In this document: piece by piece, positions 1-8,885 of the stretch
Layout of the letters: each line of letters begins with the position of its first letter
Numbering within the stretch: position 1 is the first letter of the stretch
DNA from: Pseudomonas reidholzensis
GTDB taxonomy: Bacteria; Pseudomonadota; Gammaproteobacteria; Pseudomonadales; Pseudomonadaceae
Direction: 5' to 3'
Assembly (NCBI RefSeq): GCF_900536025.1
Contig: NZ_UNOZ01000030.1
Location: 186,001-250,000, forward strand
Length of the DNA: 64,000 nt
Position numbers and translations under genes: made by a program
Notes under the pieces: generated by a model
Seen by the model: the letters and a program-made list of their open reading frames with translations, nothing else
What the model was told of the DNA's origin: nothing
Databases searched by the model: none

Positions 1-662
1 CCCGCGGCTGCCTGCGCCTGGATCCGCAGGTCGTTGCTCTGCAGCACCAGGGGGCGGCCGCCCGCTTGCTGGTCGAGCCAGCGTTGTTGCGGCGACTTGG
101 CCTGGGACTCGTCGTAGCCGATGAAGCGCTGGCGATCGGCGCTGCGCAGGTAGGCGGCAGAGGCGTACAGCCGGTAGTCGAGATGGCCGAGCAGATTGGC
201 CACCAGCGTCGGCTGTGTCGGCCGGGTCAGGCTGATGGCAATGTCCGCCTCGCGGCGGCTCAACGAGGCACGTGACTTGCTGCCCACCAGTTGCAGCCGC
301 AGCCGCGGGTAGCGGCTGTAGAGCTCGCCAATGCTGCGCGCGACCAGGCTGCCGAGCAGGGCCGGTGGCGCTGACAGCACCACCTGGCCCTCGACCTGCG
401 CCTGCCCGGCGCTGGCGAAATGCTCCAGGGCAAACGACGACGTGGTCATCTGATCGGCGAAATCGCCCACTCGCCGGCCTTGCTCGGTGAGCACGTAGGC
501 CCTGGGCCGGCGGTCGACCAGCGTGAGGTTGAGCGACGCCTCGAGCGACGCGATCCTGCGGGCCACGGTGGCGTGATCGACGCCAAGCGACTTGGCCGCC
601 GCCGACAACGAACCGCTGGCGACAAAGGCCGAGAAGTAACGCAGGTCTTCCCAATCGAACAT
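1..662 (-). CDS. LysR-family transcriptional regulator (3' end outside window)
   Basis: The frame runs from an ATG at 662 to the window edge, so about 220 N-terminal residues are seen and the C-terminus is missing. The N-terminal 60 residues form the LysR winged helix-turn-helix (the stretch SLSAAAKSLGVDHATVARRI is the recognition region), followed by the start of the substrate-binding domain. The use of DHATVARR rather than the common SAVSR is typical of one Pseudomonas LysR subgroup. It lies 34 nt downstream of the MFS exporter gene on the same strand, so the two may be co-transcribed and the regulator may control that exporter. The effector is unknown. The family call is firm; the target is inferred. 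Confidence 0.9.
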   Translation of the reverse strand, partial: MFDWEDLRYFSAFVASGSLSAAAKSLGVDHATVARRIASLEASLNLTLVDRRPRAYVLTEQGRRVGDFADQMTTSSFALEHFASAGQAQVEGQVVLSAPPALLGSLVARSIGELYSRYPRLRLQLVGSKSRASLSRREADIAISLTRPTQPTLVANLLGHLDYRLYASAAYLRSADRQRFIGYDESQAKSPQQRWLDQQAGGRPLVLQSNDLRIQAQAAA

Positions 663-696
663 GTGCGGGTTGCCTTCCTGTCGTTGAATGCCGGGC

Positions 697-1884
697 CTAG
701 TCGCCGCCCTTCATGCGCCGTGCGACCAGGTACAGCCCCAGACCGACCAGGGCCGCGGCGGCGCCGATGTAACCGGTGCTGGTCCAGCCCAGCCCGGCGG
801 TGATCGCCATGCCGCCAAACCACGGGCCAAGAGCGTTGGCCAGGTTGAACGCGGCGTGGTTGGAGGCTGCGGCCAGGCTCGGCGCTTCGTGGGCGATGTC
901 CATCAGGCGGATCTGCAGCGGCGCGGCCAGGGCGACCATGGTGCCGACCAGACCGATGCCCAGCAGCAACGTCCACAGCGAGCTGGCGGCGAAGGTGAAG
1001 AAGAACAGCACGGCCGTCGACCACACCAGCAGCAGCCCCACCGCACGGAACTGCAAGCGGTCGAACAGCTTGCCGCCGACGATATTGCCCAGGATGCCGC
1101 CGACACCAAAGGCCGCCAGGCCAAAGGGAATCCACTGCGGCGTGACCTGGGTCACCTCGAGCATGGTCGGTGCCAGGTAGCTGAACACGCAAAACATCCC
1201 GGCAAAGCCGATCGAGGCGATCGCCAGGGCCATCCACACCTGCGGCAGGCGAAACGCCTGCAGCTCCTTGCGCGGATCGCTGCGCGGCTCGTCATGCGGC
1301 TGCGGCACGAACCGCCAGACCAGCGCAATGGTCGCCAGGGCGATCACCCCGACCAGCACGAAGGCCGAGCGCCAGCCGAAGAACTGCCCGAGCACGGTGG
1401 CGATCGGGTTGCCCAGCAGCATGGCCAGGGTCAGGCCCATCATCACCCGCGCCACGGCACCGGCGCGTTGATTGCTCGGGACCATGCTCGACGCCACCAC
1501 CGCGGCGATGCCGAAGTAGGCGCCGTGGGGCAGGCCGCTGATGAAGCGGAACGCGACCAGGCCGGAAAACGACGGCGCAAACGCGGTTGCCAGGTTGCCC
1601 AGGGCATACAGCGCCATCAACAGCAGTAGCATGTGCTTGCGCAGCAGCTTGGCACCGAGAATCGCCAGCGCCGGTGCACCGACCACCACGCCCAGTGCGT
1701 AGGCACTGATGGCATGGCCCACCTGCGGCTCGCTCAACTGCAGGTTGCCGGCGATATCCGGCATCAAACCCATGATGGCGAACTCGCCGGTACCAATGGC
1801 GAAACTGCCCAGGGCCATGGCGGCCTCCATCTTGCCGACGGAGGTTTTCGCCTGGGTTAGCGATGGTAGTTCCTGTATAGACAT
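697..1884 (-). CDS. MFS transporter, DHA1/AraJ-like exporter
   Basis: A 395-residue inner-membrane protein with about 12 predicted hydrophobic segments and a short cytoplasmic N-terminus. The segment FAIGTGEFAIMGLMPDIA in TM1 and the loop GLPHGAYFGIAAVVASSMV are hallmarks of the AraJ/NepI/PbuE sugar- and drug-efflux branch of the major facilitator superfamily. It would export a small molecule by proton antiport; the substrate cannot be told from sequence. It is followed by a LysR regulator gene on the same strand, a usual arrangement for inducible exporters. The start ATG at 1884 is the only one that leaves a full TM1. Confidence 0.88.
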   Translation of the reverse strand: MSIQELPSLTQAKTSVGKMEAAMALGSFAIGTGEFAIMGLMPDIAGNLQLSEPQVGHAISAYALGVVVGAPALAILGAKLLRKHMLLLLMALYALGNLATAFAPSFSGLVAFRFISGLPHGAYFGIAAVVASSMVPSNQRAGAVARVMMGLTLAMLLGNPIATVLGQFFGWRSAFVLVGVIALATIALVWRFVPQPHDEPRSDPRKELQAFRLPQVWMALAIASIGFAGMFCVFSYLAPTMLEVTQVTPQWIPFGLAAFGVGGILGNIVGGKLFDRLQFRAVGLLLVWSTAVLFFFTFAASSLWTLLLGIGLVGTMVALAAPLQIRLMDIAHEAPSLAAASNHAAFNLANALGPWFGGMAITAGLGWTSTGYIGAAAALVGLGLYLVARRMKGGD

Positions 1885-1936
1885 CTAGATCCTTACCGAA
1901 ATACGCTGAAACGTTTGAGGCGGTATCTTAGAGGAA

Positions 1937-4198
1937 TTACTGGGCGCTTTGTGCCTGCAGTTTGAGCATCTGCATCTGCTGGCGATAGTCGGCAGTGACC
2001 TGGCGGGCCTGCTCCGGGTTGTTCACCACCTTGGGGGTAATCAGCACGATCAGCTCGGTACGGTCGCGGCTCTTCGAGCTGTTGCCGAACAGCCAGCCCA
2101 ACCCGGGGATCCGCGAAAGCCCTGGCACGCGCGTGTCGGACTGGGCGTTGTCCTGTTTGATCAGGCCGCCGAGCAATACGGTCTGGCCGCTTTGCACGGC
2201 GACCTGGGTGGACACCGCGCGGCTGGAAATACGCGGGTTCGGCTGGGTGGTGGTCACCGCGCTGTCGTCGGCGTCGCTGACCTGCTGCTTGATGTCCATG
2301 TACACCAGGCCACCCGGGTTGATCCGCGGCACCACGTCGAGGATGACCCCGGTCTGGACGTATTCGACGCTGCTCAGGGTGGTGTCGGAGGTGCTGGTGT
2401 TGACCGTGGTCTGGCTGATCGGGATGTTGTCGCCGACCTGGATCTGCGCCTGCTGGTTGTTCAACACCACCAGCGAGGGGGCGGAGAGCACCTGCGTCAG
2501 GCCGCGGGTTTCCAGCGCACGCAAGGCCACCTGCAGGTTGCTGCTGACGAACGAATAGAACATCGAGCTGCTGCCCAGGGCGACGCCGCCTGCGCCCAGG
2601 GCACCTTGGCTACCGCTCTGGTTGGCGACCGTGGTGCTGGACGAATTACCGGCCAGGCGGCCCAGGTACCACTGCACGCCGAGGTCCAGGTCACCGGTGA
2701 GCTTGACCTCGAGGATGCGCGTTTCGATCTGCACCTGCAGCGGTGGGCTGTCGAGGCGCTTGATCGCCGACTCGATCTCTTTCCACTGGGCCGGACGGGT
2801 GCGCACGAGCAACTGGTTACTGCTCTTTTGCGCGGTGATGCGCACCGACGCTTCGAGGCTCTTGGCCGTGCCCTCGCTGGCCGCGCTGCCGGCGTCGCCG
2901 TCCATGGACGCGTCGCTGCTTGACGATGAGTCGTCGTATTCCTCGCTCGACGGGTCATCGGCGGCGGTCGACTGGTTGGCCATCGCCGTGCCGCCAAGGC
3001 CTTGGTTGGCCTGGCCGGCGCTGCCATTGAGCGACGCCAGGCTGGTGGTCTTGAGCCCCGGTGCCACGGTTGCCGCCTTGTCGTCGGAGACCTGCCCGGA
3101 GCCATAGATCTGGCGCAGGTAGCGGGCCAGGTCGGCGGCCTTCATGTTGCGCACGTCGTAGACGAACAGCTGCGGCTCGTTGCCGCCGCCTTCGTCGATG
3201 GTCCTGATCCAGTCGCCGACCTCTTGCAGGTACTCGGGTTGCGCGGAGATCGCGACAATCGAGTTGGTGCGTTCGTTGGGCATGAACTTGACCACGTCGG
3301 ACAACGGCATGCCGCTGTCCGGGCCGAACAGCTTTTGCAGCTGTGGCAACAGCTCGGCGACCGAGGCCCGCTGCAGGCCGTAGACGCCGATCGACATGCC
3401 CTTGAGCCAGTCAACGTCGAAGGTGTCGATGGTGTCCTGGTAGTTGGCCAGCTCGTCCGGGGTCCCGGCCAGGCTGATCACGTTGCGCGCCGGGTCGACC
3501 AGCACGAAGGCATTTTCGCGCACGAACGGCTTGAGCACCTTCTGCATTTCGTTGGCGCCGATGTAGCGCAGCGGGTAGAGCCGGGCGGCCAGGCCGGTGG
3601 CCGGCTGGGCGACCGCGACCTCCGGCACCAGCTTGCCGGCCACCGCCTGGTCGGCAGGCAGGATCACGTAGCGCTCGCCCTGACGGATCATGGCGTTGTC
3701 GGTCCAGGACAGCAGGGTTTCCAGGATCGTCAGTGCCTGCTGTTTATTGACCGGCTTGGAGGTCGAGAAGCTGACCGTGCCTTTGACGCCCTGGCTGATG
3801 CTGTAGTTTTCATGCAGCAGGTCGCCCATCACGCTGTTGATCACCGCTTCGATGGGCTGGTCGGTGAAGTTGAAGACGATGTCGCCCTGTTCGCCGGCAG
3901 CGTTCGCCGCGGGTGCCGACGGCGGACGAATGAAACGCTGGTTGCCTTTGATGATCTGCCGAGCGGGCGCGGCGTGCGCGGCACCCGGCGCAGCTTCGGC
4001 CACGGCCGACGGCTCGGGCGTGGCCGCCACCGGCGCGGGGTCACCGGCACCGCTGAACGCCTGCTGCATCAGCTCGGGGTCGCTGTGCAGTTCGCCTTGC
4101 GAGGTGGCGCAGCCGGCCAGGGCGATGGCGACACTGAGGCCGAGCAACGGCGTGCGCAATGTCAGGAGGGGATAACGTGAAGAGCGGTGCATGGTCAT
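1937..4198 (-). CDS. gspD: Type II secretion secretin GspD with lipobox (liposecretin)
   Basis: Outer-membrane secretin, about 753 residues, forming the exit pore of the type II secretion system. The N-terminus reads as a signal peptide ending in the lipobox LAGC with the cysteine at residue 30, so it should be lipidated. Lipidated secretins are known from the Hxc system of P. aeruginosa (HxcQ), where the lipid replaces a separate pilotin. The N0-N3 domains fill residues 70-480, interrupted by a Ser/Asp/Glu-rich low-complexity insert around 400-440. The C-terminal secretin domain ends with VPGLSRIPGLGWLFG and LIVLITPKVV, the family signature. The ATG at 4198 overlaps the gspC stop as ATGA, which decides the start against a longer open frame upstream. 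It is the last gene of the gsp operon. Confidence 0.95.
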   Translation of the reverse strand: MTMHRSSRYPLLTLRTPLLGLSVAIALAGCATSQGELHSDPELMQQAFSGAGDPAPVAATPEPSAVAEAAPGAAHAAPARQIIKGNQRFIRPPSAPAANAAGEQGDIVFNFTDQPIEAVINSVMGDLLHENYSISQGVKGTVSFSTSKPVNKQQALTILETLLSWTDNAMIRQGERYVILPADQAVAGKLVPEVAVAQPATGLAARLYPLRYIGANEMQKVLKPFVRENAFVLVDPARNVISLAGTPDELANYQDTIDTFDVDWLKGMSIGVYGLQRASVAELLPQLQKLFGPDSGMPLSDVVKFMPNERTNSIVAISAQPEYLQEVGDWIRTIDEGGGNEPQLFVYDVRNMKAADLARYLRQIYGSGQVSDDKAATVAPGLKTTSLASLNGSAGQANQGLGGTAMANQSTAADDPSSEEYDDSSSSSDASMDGDAGSAASEGTAKSLEASVRITAQKSSNQLLVRTRPAQWKEIESAIKRLDSPPLQVQIETRILEVKLTGDLDLGVQWYLGRLAGNSSSTTVANQSGSQGALGAGGVALGSSSMFYSFVSSNLQVALRALETRGLTQVLSAPSLVVLNNQQAQIQVGDNIPISQTTVNTSTSDTTLSSVEYVQTGVILDVVPRINPGGLVYMDIKQQVSDADDSAVTTTQPNPRISSRAVSTQVAVQSGQTVLLGGLIKQDNAQSDTRVPGLSRIPGLGWLFGNSSKSRDRTELIVLITPKVVNNPEQARQVTADYRQQMQMLKLQAQSAQ

Positions 4199-4707
4199 GG
4201 GGTTTCGATACGCGGAAGAGTGATGGCGGAGGCCTTGGACGGCGGCGGCAAGCGCAGCAGTGGCATGCTCAAAGTGTGGTCTTGCCCGGCGCGGGTGAAG
4301 GTCGCCGTCAGGGCGGTGAGCTGGGTGAGGGTCCAGCCACTGTCCAGCGTGCTGCCGAGGGCGACCTTGCGCGGCGGCGTACGGCCGTCGCGCAGGTAGG
4401 CCCAGCGCGCGTGCCCGTCGAGCACTACACCGGTCAGGCTCAGGTTGGCCAGGGTGGCGGTGTGCGGGCCGTGGATGGCCGGGTCGGGCTGGCGTTCGGC
4501 GCTGAAGATGGGGTGAGCCCAGGTCGCTGCAAGCGTGGCCTTGGCCAGTGCCGGCAAGGGGGGCGGTGACGCCGCCGTGGGCGCCTGGGCCGGCGGTGCG
4601 GCAGGCAGCCACTGAGGCACGGCGGGTACGCCGAGCATCCACGCCACCGCGCCCATCGCGCCGACGTTGGCCGCCAGCAGCATGAGGGTCGTCGAACGCA
4701 GCTTCAT
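4195..4707 (-). CDS. gspC: Type II secretion inner-membrane protein GspC/GspN-like
   Basis: A 170-residue bitopic inner-membrane protein with one N-terminal membrane segment (about residues 8-28), a Pro/Ala-rich linker and a periplasmic homology region (HPIFSAERQPDP, then LSLTGVVLDGHARWAYLRDG) matching the HR domain of GspC/XcpP/HxcP. That domain contacts the secretin N0 domain and couples inner and outer membrane parts. No PDZ domain or coiled coil follows, so it is a short type, often annotated GspN. The start at 4707 overlaps the gspM stop by 4 nt and its stop overlaps the gspD start. Placing gspC next to gspD at the end of the operon differs from the P. aeruginosa xcp arrangement, where xcpPQ is divergent. 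Confidence 0.85.
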   Translation of the reverse strand: MKLRSTTLMLLAANVGAMGAVAWMLGVPAVPQWLPAAPPAQAPTAASPPPLPALAKATLAATWAHPIFSAERQPDPAIHGPHTATLANLSLTGVVLDGHARWAYLRDGRTPPRKVALGSTLDSGWTLTQLTALTATFTRAGQDHTLSMPLLRLPPPSKASAITLPRIETP

Positions 4708-5315
4708 GGTTGCTCACCCTGGGCAGGCGCCGCTTGCAGATAACCGCGAATCAACAGGTGGACCTCCAGTCGCCCGGCAGGGCCTTGGGCCGGCGCCGCC
4801 GAAGTGCGGCGAATGCTCAGCTGATCGATGAACAGGCTCGGCTGGCCGTACTCCAGGCTGTGCAGCAGGGTCGCCAGGGGCTCGATGGCACAGGCCAGGG
4901 TCAGGCTCACCTTGACCTGGCGATAGGGCTCGGGGTGTTCCTGCTCGGCCGTGGCAATGGGCATGCGTTGGGTGATTTCGCAGCCAGGCCCGACCTGTGC
5001 CTGCGCCTTGACCCGATCAACGGCGTGCTGCATCAGGTCGGCGGCCACGGCGTTGGGGTCGTCGCCTGGCAGCAGGCTGTTGCGCTGGGCCGGGTCGTGC
5101 CGGCTGCGTTCGAGTTGGGCCTGCAGCCGCGGTTGCTGCAGGATCAGGCTGGCCTGGCGGCGTTGCTGCTCGCGCAGGGTCTGGGCCTGTTGGTCGAGGT
5201 CGCGCAGGGGCGCGAGCCACAGGCATTCGAGCACCAGGTACCAGAGCCCCCACAGCACTACGGCGAGCAGGCTGAGGGCGGCGATCTTGCGCTCGCGGCT
5301 AGTGAGTGGACGCAT
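4704..5315 (-). CDS. gspM: Type II secretion assembly protein GspM
   Basis: A 203-residue protein with one N-terminal membrane helix (about residues 12-34), a periplasmic coiled-coil stretch rich in Q, R and L (about 38-75) and a small C-terminal ferredoxin-like domain. This is the layout of GspM, which pairs with GspL in the inner-membrane platform. Sequence identity to classical XcpZ is not obvious, so the call rests on architecture and position between gspL and gspC. The gene overlaps gspL by 17 nt and gspC by 4 nt, indicating translational coupling. Confidence 0.82.
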   Translation of the reverse strand: MRPLTSRERKIAALSLLAVVLWGLWYLVLECLWLAPLRDLDQQAQTLREQQRRQASLILQQPRLQAQLERSRHDPAQRNSLLPGDDPNAVAADLMQHAVDRVKAQAQVGPGCEITQRMPIATAEQEHPEPYRQVKVSLTLACAIEPLATLLHSLEYGQPSLFIDQLSIRRTSAAPAQGPAGRLEVHLLIRGYLQAAPAQGEQP

Positions 5316-6351
5316 GGGCCACCTCCTGACTGAGCTGCGCGGTCATCGAAAAACGCTCGCGACCGGTGGCCTTGTCGGCCTGGATGATCCCCTGGAACTG
5401 CGCAGCCTGCAGCGTCGAACAGGTCTTGACCTGGGCGAGCAAGGCGCTGGCCCGTGCGCTCTGGCCAGAGAACGTCACCTGCGTGCCATCGCGGACTTCC
5501 AGTTGCTCGACCCAGGTGTCGTCACCCAGGCAGGCGGTCAGGTCGGCCAGCAACCGAGTGAGCGTGGGGCGCTGGGCCTTGAGGCTGGCCAGGTAGTGTG
5601 AGGCGCCCAGGGTGGTATCGATGGCCTGGCGCAAGTGCTGGACCTGCTGCACGGCCTGGCGTTGCTCCGCGACCGCCTGGCGCATCGCCTCGACACCCTC
5701 CTGGCGCCGATCGAGCCAGGCACAGGCGAGCAGCACCAGGCAGGCACAGCCCGCCAGCCACAGCCAACGGTCGAAGCGGCCGGGCCGCGCACGGGTGCCG
5801 CCACTGCCGGCCGGGAGCAGGTCGATCAGCAGGCGTTCGCCGCTGCTGGGGTCGAGGGCGTCGATGGCGACCAGTTGCACGCCGCGCTCGCGGCAGGTCG
5901 CGAGGATGTGCTCGAGGGCGTCACGCGCAACCGCTACCAGCTCGACCTGCGCCAGCGCGGCTCGACGCTGGACGACGCGGGCGACGAAATGCACCTGATC
6001 GGCGGCGTACGGCGTGTAGCGGTCGATTTCGTAGAGCAGTACCTGGTGCAGGTTGCGGGTCGCGGCCAGGGGCAGGGCGATGCGCTGCGCCATGACCTGC
6101 GAGGCGGGCAACACCAGTACGGCAGGCCGTGTGCTGTGCGCCTGCGCTGGCAGCGGCCAGGCCAGTAGCGGGGTCGTGTCACCTGTGCCGAGACGCGCGG
6201 CCAGCGCAGCCGGGAGCATGCCCCTCAGCTCCGCCAGCCAGGCCCTCAGCCAGCGTCGGCCCATGCTCGCGTGCCACTGCGCCTGGCACAGCTCGCGCTG
6301 GCTCGCCAGCCAGGCCAGCCCGCGTTTGCCCAGCCGGCTCAATCTTGCCAC
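5299..6351 (-). CDS. gspL: Type II secretion platform protein GspL / PilN-like
   Basis: A 350-residue protein. Residues 1 to about 195 form a cytoplasmic actin-like region (VLPASQVMAQRIALP, then LLYEIDRYTPYAADQVHF, a motif shared with GspL/PilM-type proteins). A single membrane helix sits near 200-215 (WLWLAGCACLVLLACAWL), followed by a coiled coil and a periplasmic PilN-like domain. It would bind the GspE ATPase in the cytoplasm and GspM in the periplasm. The GTG at 6351 overlaps the gspK stop by 13 nt; no better start is seen. The long coiled coil with PilN-type C-terminus is usual for divergent Hxc-like systems. Confidence 0.82.
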   Translation of the reverse strand: MARLSRLGKRGLAWLASQRELCQAQWHASMGRRWLRAWLAELRGMLPAALAARLGTGDTTPLLAWPLPAQAHSTRPAVLVLPASQVMAQRIALPLAATRNLHQVLLYEIDRYTPYAADQVHFVARVVQRRAALAQVELVAVARDALEHILATCRERGVQLVAIDALDPSSGERLLIDLLPAGSGGTRARPGRFDRWLWLAGCACLVLLACAWLDRRQEGVEAMRQAVAEQRQAVQQVQHLRQAIDTTLGASHYLASLKAQRPTLTRLLADLTACLGDDTWVEQLEVRDGTQVTFSGQSARASALLAQVKTCSTLQAAQFQGIIQADKATGRERFSMTAQLSQEVAHASTH

Positions 6352-7052
6352 CTCAGCACGCGATAAGGCTTGCCGCCGGTGTGCGCGGGCAACAGCACGA
6401 AGGTGGCGTTCAGGCGCGCCTGGAAGCCGTCCCGCAAGGTGGCCTCGCTGGTGACGGTGAGGATCTGCCCGGCCTCGAGGGCAGGGCCGTGCTGGCGGGG
6501 CAGGCCCAGCACCTTGGCCAGCGCCGGCGGCGCCAGGCCGGGGTCGGGCCGGGCATTGCCCGACCAGACGGTGATGAAGGGCAGGGCCCGGGTATAGACC
6601 GCATAGGTCATGCCGGGCAGTTCGCGAAATTCTTCGAGCATTCGCAGGGGTACCTGGTTGCGCCTCGTCCTTAAAGCCTGGGTGATGGTGTGCGAGCGCT
6701 CGACGCTGGCGCCACTGGCGCGCAGGAGTTTTTCAAGGCTCGTCGCGGGCGTTGCATTGAGGTCCAACTTGCCACGCTCGCTGCTAACGCTGATGCGCAG
6801 GCTGCTGTCGGCAAAGCGCTGCAGGTGCGGCTGGCCATCGGCAAGCCAACGCTGCGGGCCGTCGCGCAGCAGGTTGGTGACGGCCAGGTTGAAGCCGGCC
6901 TGCGCGGCGAATGCGGCCTGGGTCTGGCTGTTCAGCCAACGCGCCTGGCGCTGCTGTAACTGCACGGACACCGCCAGCCCGGCCAATAGCGCGCTCAGCA
7001 GGCCGACGACCCAGAGCACCAGCAGCAGGGCCGCGCCGCGCTGTCGGCTCAT
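6339..7052 (-). CDS. gspK: Type II secretion minor pseudopilin GspK
   Basis: A 237-residue minor pseudopilin thought to cap the tip of the pseudopilus. The N-terminus MSRQRGAALLLVLWVVGLL is a short positively charged leader ending in G before a hydrophobic helix. As in other GspK proteins, the conserved Glu+5 is absent (AALLLV in place of FTLLE). The SAM-like domain follows (DLNATPATSLEKLLRASG, then FRELPGMTYAVY). The start at 7052 overlaps the gspJ stop as ATGA; the longer open frame upstream is only read-through of gspJ sequence. It is shorter than the roughly 330 residues of XcpX, so part of the insert domain is reduced. Confidence 0.88.
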   Translation of the reverse strand: MSRQRGAALLLVLWVVGLLSALLAGLAVSVQLQQRQARWLNSQTQAAFAAQAGFNLAVTNLLRDGPQRWLADGQPHLQRFADSSLRISVSSERGKLDLNATPATSLEKLLRASGASVERSHTITQALRTRRNQVPLRMLEEFRELPGMTYAVYTRALPFITVWSGNARPDPGLAPPALAKVLGLPRQHGPALEAGQILTVTSEATLRDGFQARLNATFVLLPAHTGGKPYRVLRWQD

Positions 7053-7654
7053 GGCCGGCCACCGTCGCCAGAGAGGTCCAGCAGCAGGTTGACCTGGAGC
7101 AACGGCCAGGCTTGGCCGGCGCCCAGTTGCACCGCCACGCGGACCGCCTGCGGCAGCCGTTCGGGCCAGGGCCACTGGTCCAGCCAGCCGGTCGGCTTGC
7201 CGAGCGGGGAGTATCCGCGGTAACTCAGGGCCAGCCCCTCGACCCCGTCCAGCAGACGTTGCGGTTCACCCCAGGCCTGCAGGCGGCTGCCGTCCAGCCT
7301 GGCCAGTTGCACCTGCAGCCGACCCTCGCGCCAGAGCAGCCGCTGGCGGTACAGCCCACCGCCGACAGAACTCGGCAGGGGCGCGAAAAACACCACGCTG
7401 TCGCGGTTGCCCTCGAAGGTGGTGGTGTGCTCGCCATTGCCGGTCGCCGCACTCAGCGGCAGCATCTGGCCCAGCGCCTGGCGCAGGAAGCGCTGGGTCG
7501 CGCGCAGCTCGTCGAGCCTGGCGCTGTGCTGCTCGGCCTTGACCACGGCGCGATTGGCCGCCAGCAGCGCGCCGCCCACCAGGCCGAGGAGCAACCCCAG
7601 CAGGCTGATCACCACCAGGATCTCCAGCAGGGTAAAGCCCGCCTGGCGCTTCAC
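7049..7654 (-). CDS. gspJ: Type II secretion minor pseudopilin GspJ
   Basis: A 201-residue prepilin-like protein. A GTG start at 7654 gives the leader VKRQAG followed by FTLLEILVVISLLGLLLGL, with the prepilin peptidase site between G and F and Glu at +5. The C-terminal part (LWREGRLQVQLARLDG, then LLDGVEGLALSYRGYSP) matches GspJ, which forms the tip trimer with GspI and GspK. It overlaps gspI by 4 nt and gspK by 4 nt. No prepilin peptidase gene lies in this window, so processing must rely on a PilD/XcpA-type enzyme encoded elsewhere. Confidence 0.9.
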   Translation of the reverse strand: MKRQAGFTLLEILVVISLLGLLLGLVGGALLAANRAVVKAEQHSARLDELRATQRFLRQALGQMLPLSAATGNGEHTTTFEGNRDSVVFFAPLPSSVGGGLYRQRLLWREGRLQVQLARLDGSRLQAWGEPQRLLDGVEGLALSYRGYSPLGKPTGWLDQWPWPERLPQAVRVAVQLGAGQAWPLLQVNLLLDLSGDGGRP

Positions 7655-8013
7655 CGCGGCGTGCCCGTGGCGCGGGCACGCAAGGTGCTGTAGTGCGAGG
7701 TGTAGCGGTTGTCGCTGAGGGACAGGTCCAGCCGATACAGGTCGAATTTGCCCGGGGCCGCCTGCTCCAGGGCCACCTCCAGCTCCCAGCGCATGCCCTG
7801 CCAGGTGCCGCGTCGCTGGCCCGGTGTGAGCTCGGCGAGGTCGATGTCATCCATCAGCGAACGTGCCGCGGCGTTGTGCCGATCACTGCCCTCGACCTGC
7901 ACCAGTGCGCGGCGGCTCTGGGCAAACGCGCCGAGCAGGATCGACGAGGCGACCACCAGCAGGGTGATGGCGGCAAGCATCTCCAGCAGGGTGAAGCCGC
8001 GCTGGCGGGTCAT
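7651..8013 (-). CDS. gspI: Type II secretion minor pseudopilin GspI
   Basis: A 120-residue prepilin-like protein with leader MTRQRG then FTLLEMLAAITLLVVASSI, a clean peptidase site with Glu+5. Length and position between gspH and gspJ fit GspI, which nucleates the pseudopilus tip. The body contains a Trp/Glu-rich strand (GTWQGMRWELEV) like other GspI C-terminal sheets. The start overlaps the gspH stop by 4 nt and the stop overlaps the gspJ GTG by 4 nt. Confidence 0.9.
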   Translation of the reverse strand: MTRQRGFTLLEMLAAITLLVVASSILLGAFAQSRRALVQVEGSDRHNAAARSLMDDIDLAELTPGQRRGTWQGMRWELEVALEQAAPGKFDLYRLDLSLSDNRYTSHYSTLRARATGTPR

Positions 8014-8450
8014 GGCAGCGCCTGCAGTTGCACGCTGCCGGTGAGCCAGCTGACGCCGATGCGCCAGCGCGCCTGGCCGCGGCTGATCAGGATGTTGCCG
8101 CCACTGGCCGCCCCATCGGGATAGAACTCGAATGCTGCGCCCAGGCCGCGGGCGGTTTGCAGGCGCACGCCGAGGTCTTCGGGCCAGGCCTGGGGCGGCC
8201 GCCCTGGTGCCTGCACCTGCCGCGCGCGCAGGTCAAAGGTGGCGCGTACCGGCCGGCCGCTGGCGATGGCCTGCACCCGCGCGCTGCGCAAGGCCGAGAC
8301 CATGTGCGCGAGCGCGCTGCGTTCGTTGGCCACCAGCAGGCCGCGGCCGATGCCCACCGCCAGGATCGACGTGGCAACGCCGACCAGGACGATCACCACC
8401 AGCAGTTCGAACAGGGTAAAGCCCCGTTGGCCAGGCCCAGGTGCGCGCAT
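8010..8450 (-). CDS. gspH: Type II secretion minor pseudopilin GspH
   Basis: A 146-residue prepilin-like protein with leader MRAPGPGQRG and FTLFELLVVIVLVGVATSI after the cleavage site. The segment ALRSARVQAIASGRPVRATFDL is the conserved GspH/FimT region. It would be a minor subunit joining the tip complex to the major pseudopilin. Phe at +4 (FTLFE rather than FTLLE) is a minor variation. It lies 2 nt from the gspG stop and overlaps gspI by 4 nt. Confidence 0.9.
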   Translation of the reverse strand: MRAPGPGQRGFTLFELLVVIVLVGVATSILAVGIGRGLLVANERSALAHMVSALRSARVQAIASGRPVRATFDLRARQVQAPGRPPQAWPEDLGVRLQTARGLGAAFEFYPDGAASGGNILISRGQARWRIGVSWLTGSVQLQALP

Positions 8451-8452
8451 GC

Positions 8453-8875
8453 TTACTCCCAGTTGCCCAGGTCGGCCTTGTAGCCTTCGCCACCGGCCGC
8501 GCCGTCCTGGCCGAGGAAGATCAGGTCGAAGCTGCCATGGCTGCCGGGGAAGTGGTAACCGAAGGCGTGGCCAAACGGGTCTTGCAGGTCCGAAGGCTTG
8601 GCGTACGGGCCGGCCCAGCGGTTGGCGTTGGCCGGCTTGTGCAGCAGCTGGTCAAGGCTCGCCGGCGGCGCGCCGACATCCAGTGCATAGCTCTCGACCT
8701 TCATGCTCAGGCTGGCCAACTGCGCCTTGCCGGCGCCGTACTTGCCCTTGTCGACGTTGCCGCCGACCTGGCGCACGACAATGGTCGCGACGATGCCCAG
8801 GAGGACGATCACGGCGAGCATTTCGAGCAGGGTGAAACCCGCTTGACGGGCGTTGCGTGTGTGCTTGAAGCGCAT
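8453..8875 (-). CDS. gspG: Type II secretion major pseudopilin GspG
   Basis: A 140-residue major pseudopilin. Leader MRFKHTRNARQAG, then FTLLEMLAVIVLLGIVATIVV with Glu+5. The C-terminal half has DLQDPFGHAFGYHFPG and FLGQDGAAGGEG, the calcium-site loop region of GspG proteins. It polymerises into the periplasmic pseudopilus that pushes substrate through the secretin. It sits directly downstream of gspF (10 nt gap). Confidence 0.93.
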   Translation of the reverse strand: MRFKHTRNARQAGFTLLEMLAVIVLLGIVATIVVRQVGGNVDKGKYGAGKAQLASLSMKVESYALDVGAPPASLDQLLHKPANANRWAGPYAKPSDLQDPFGHAFGYHFPGSHGSFDLIFLGQDGAAGGEGYKADLGNWE

Positions 8876-8885
8876 GGGAGGTTTC

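Noticed and set aside
4199..4717. An N-terminal extension of about 170 residues on GspD
   Set aside because: It is gspC read in another frame; the ATG at 4198 overlapping the gspC stop and the lipobox behind it show the true start.
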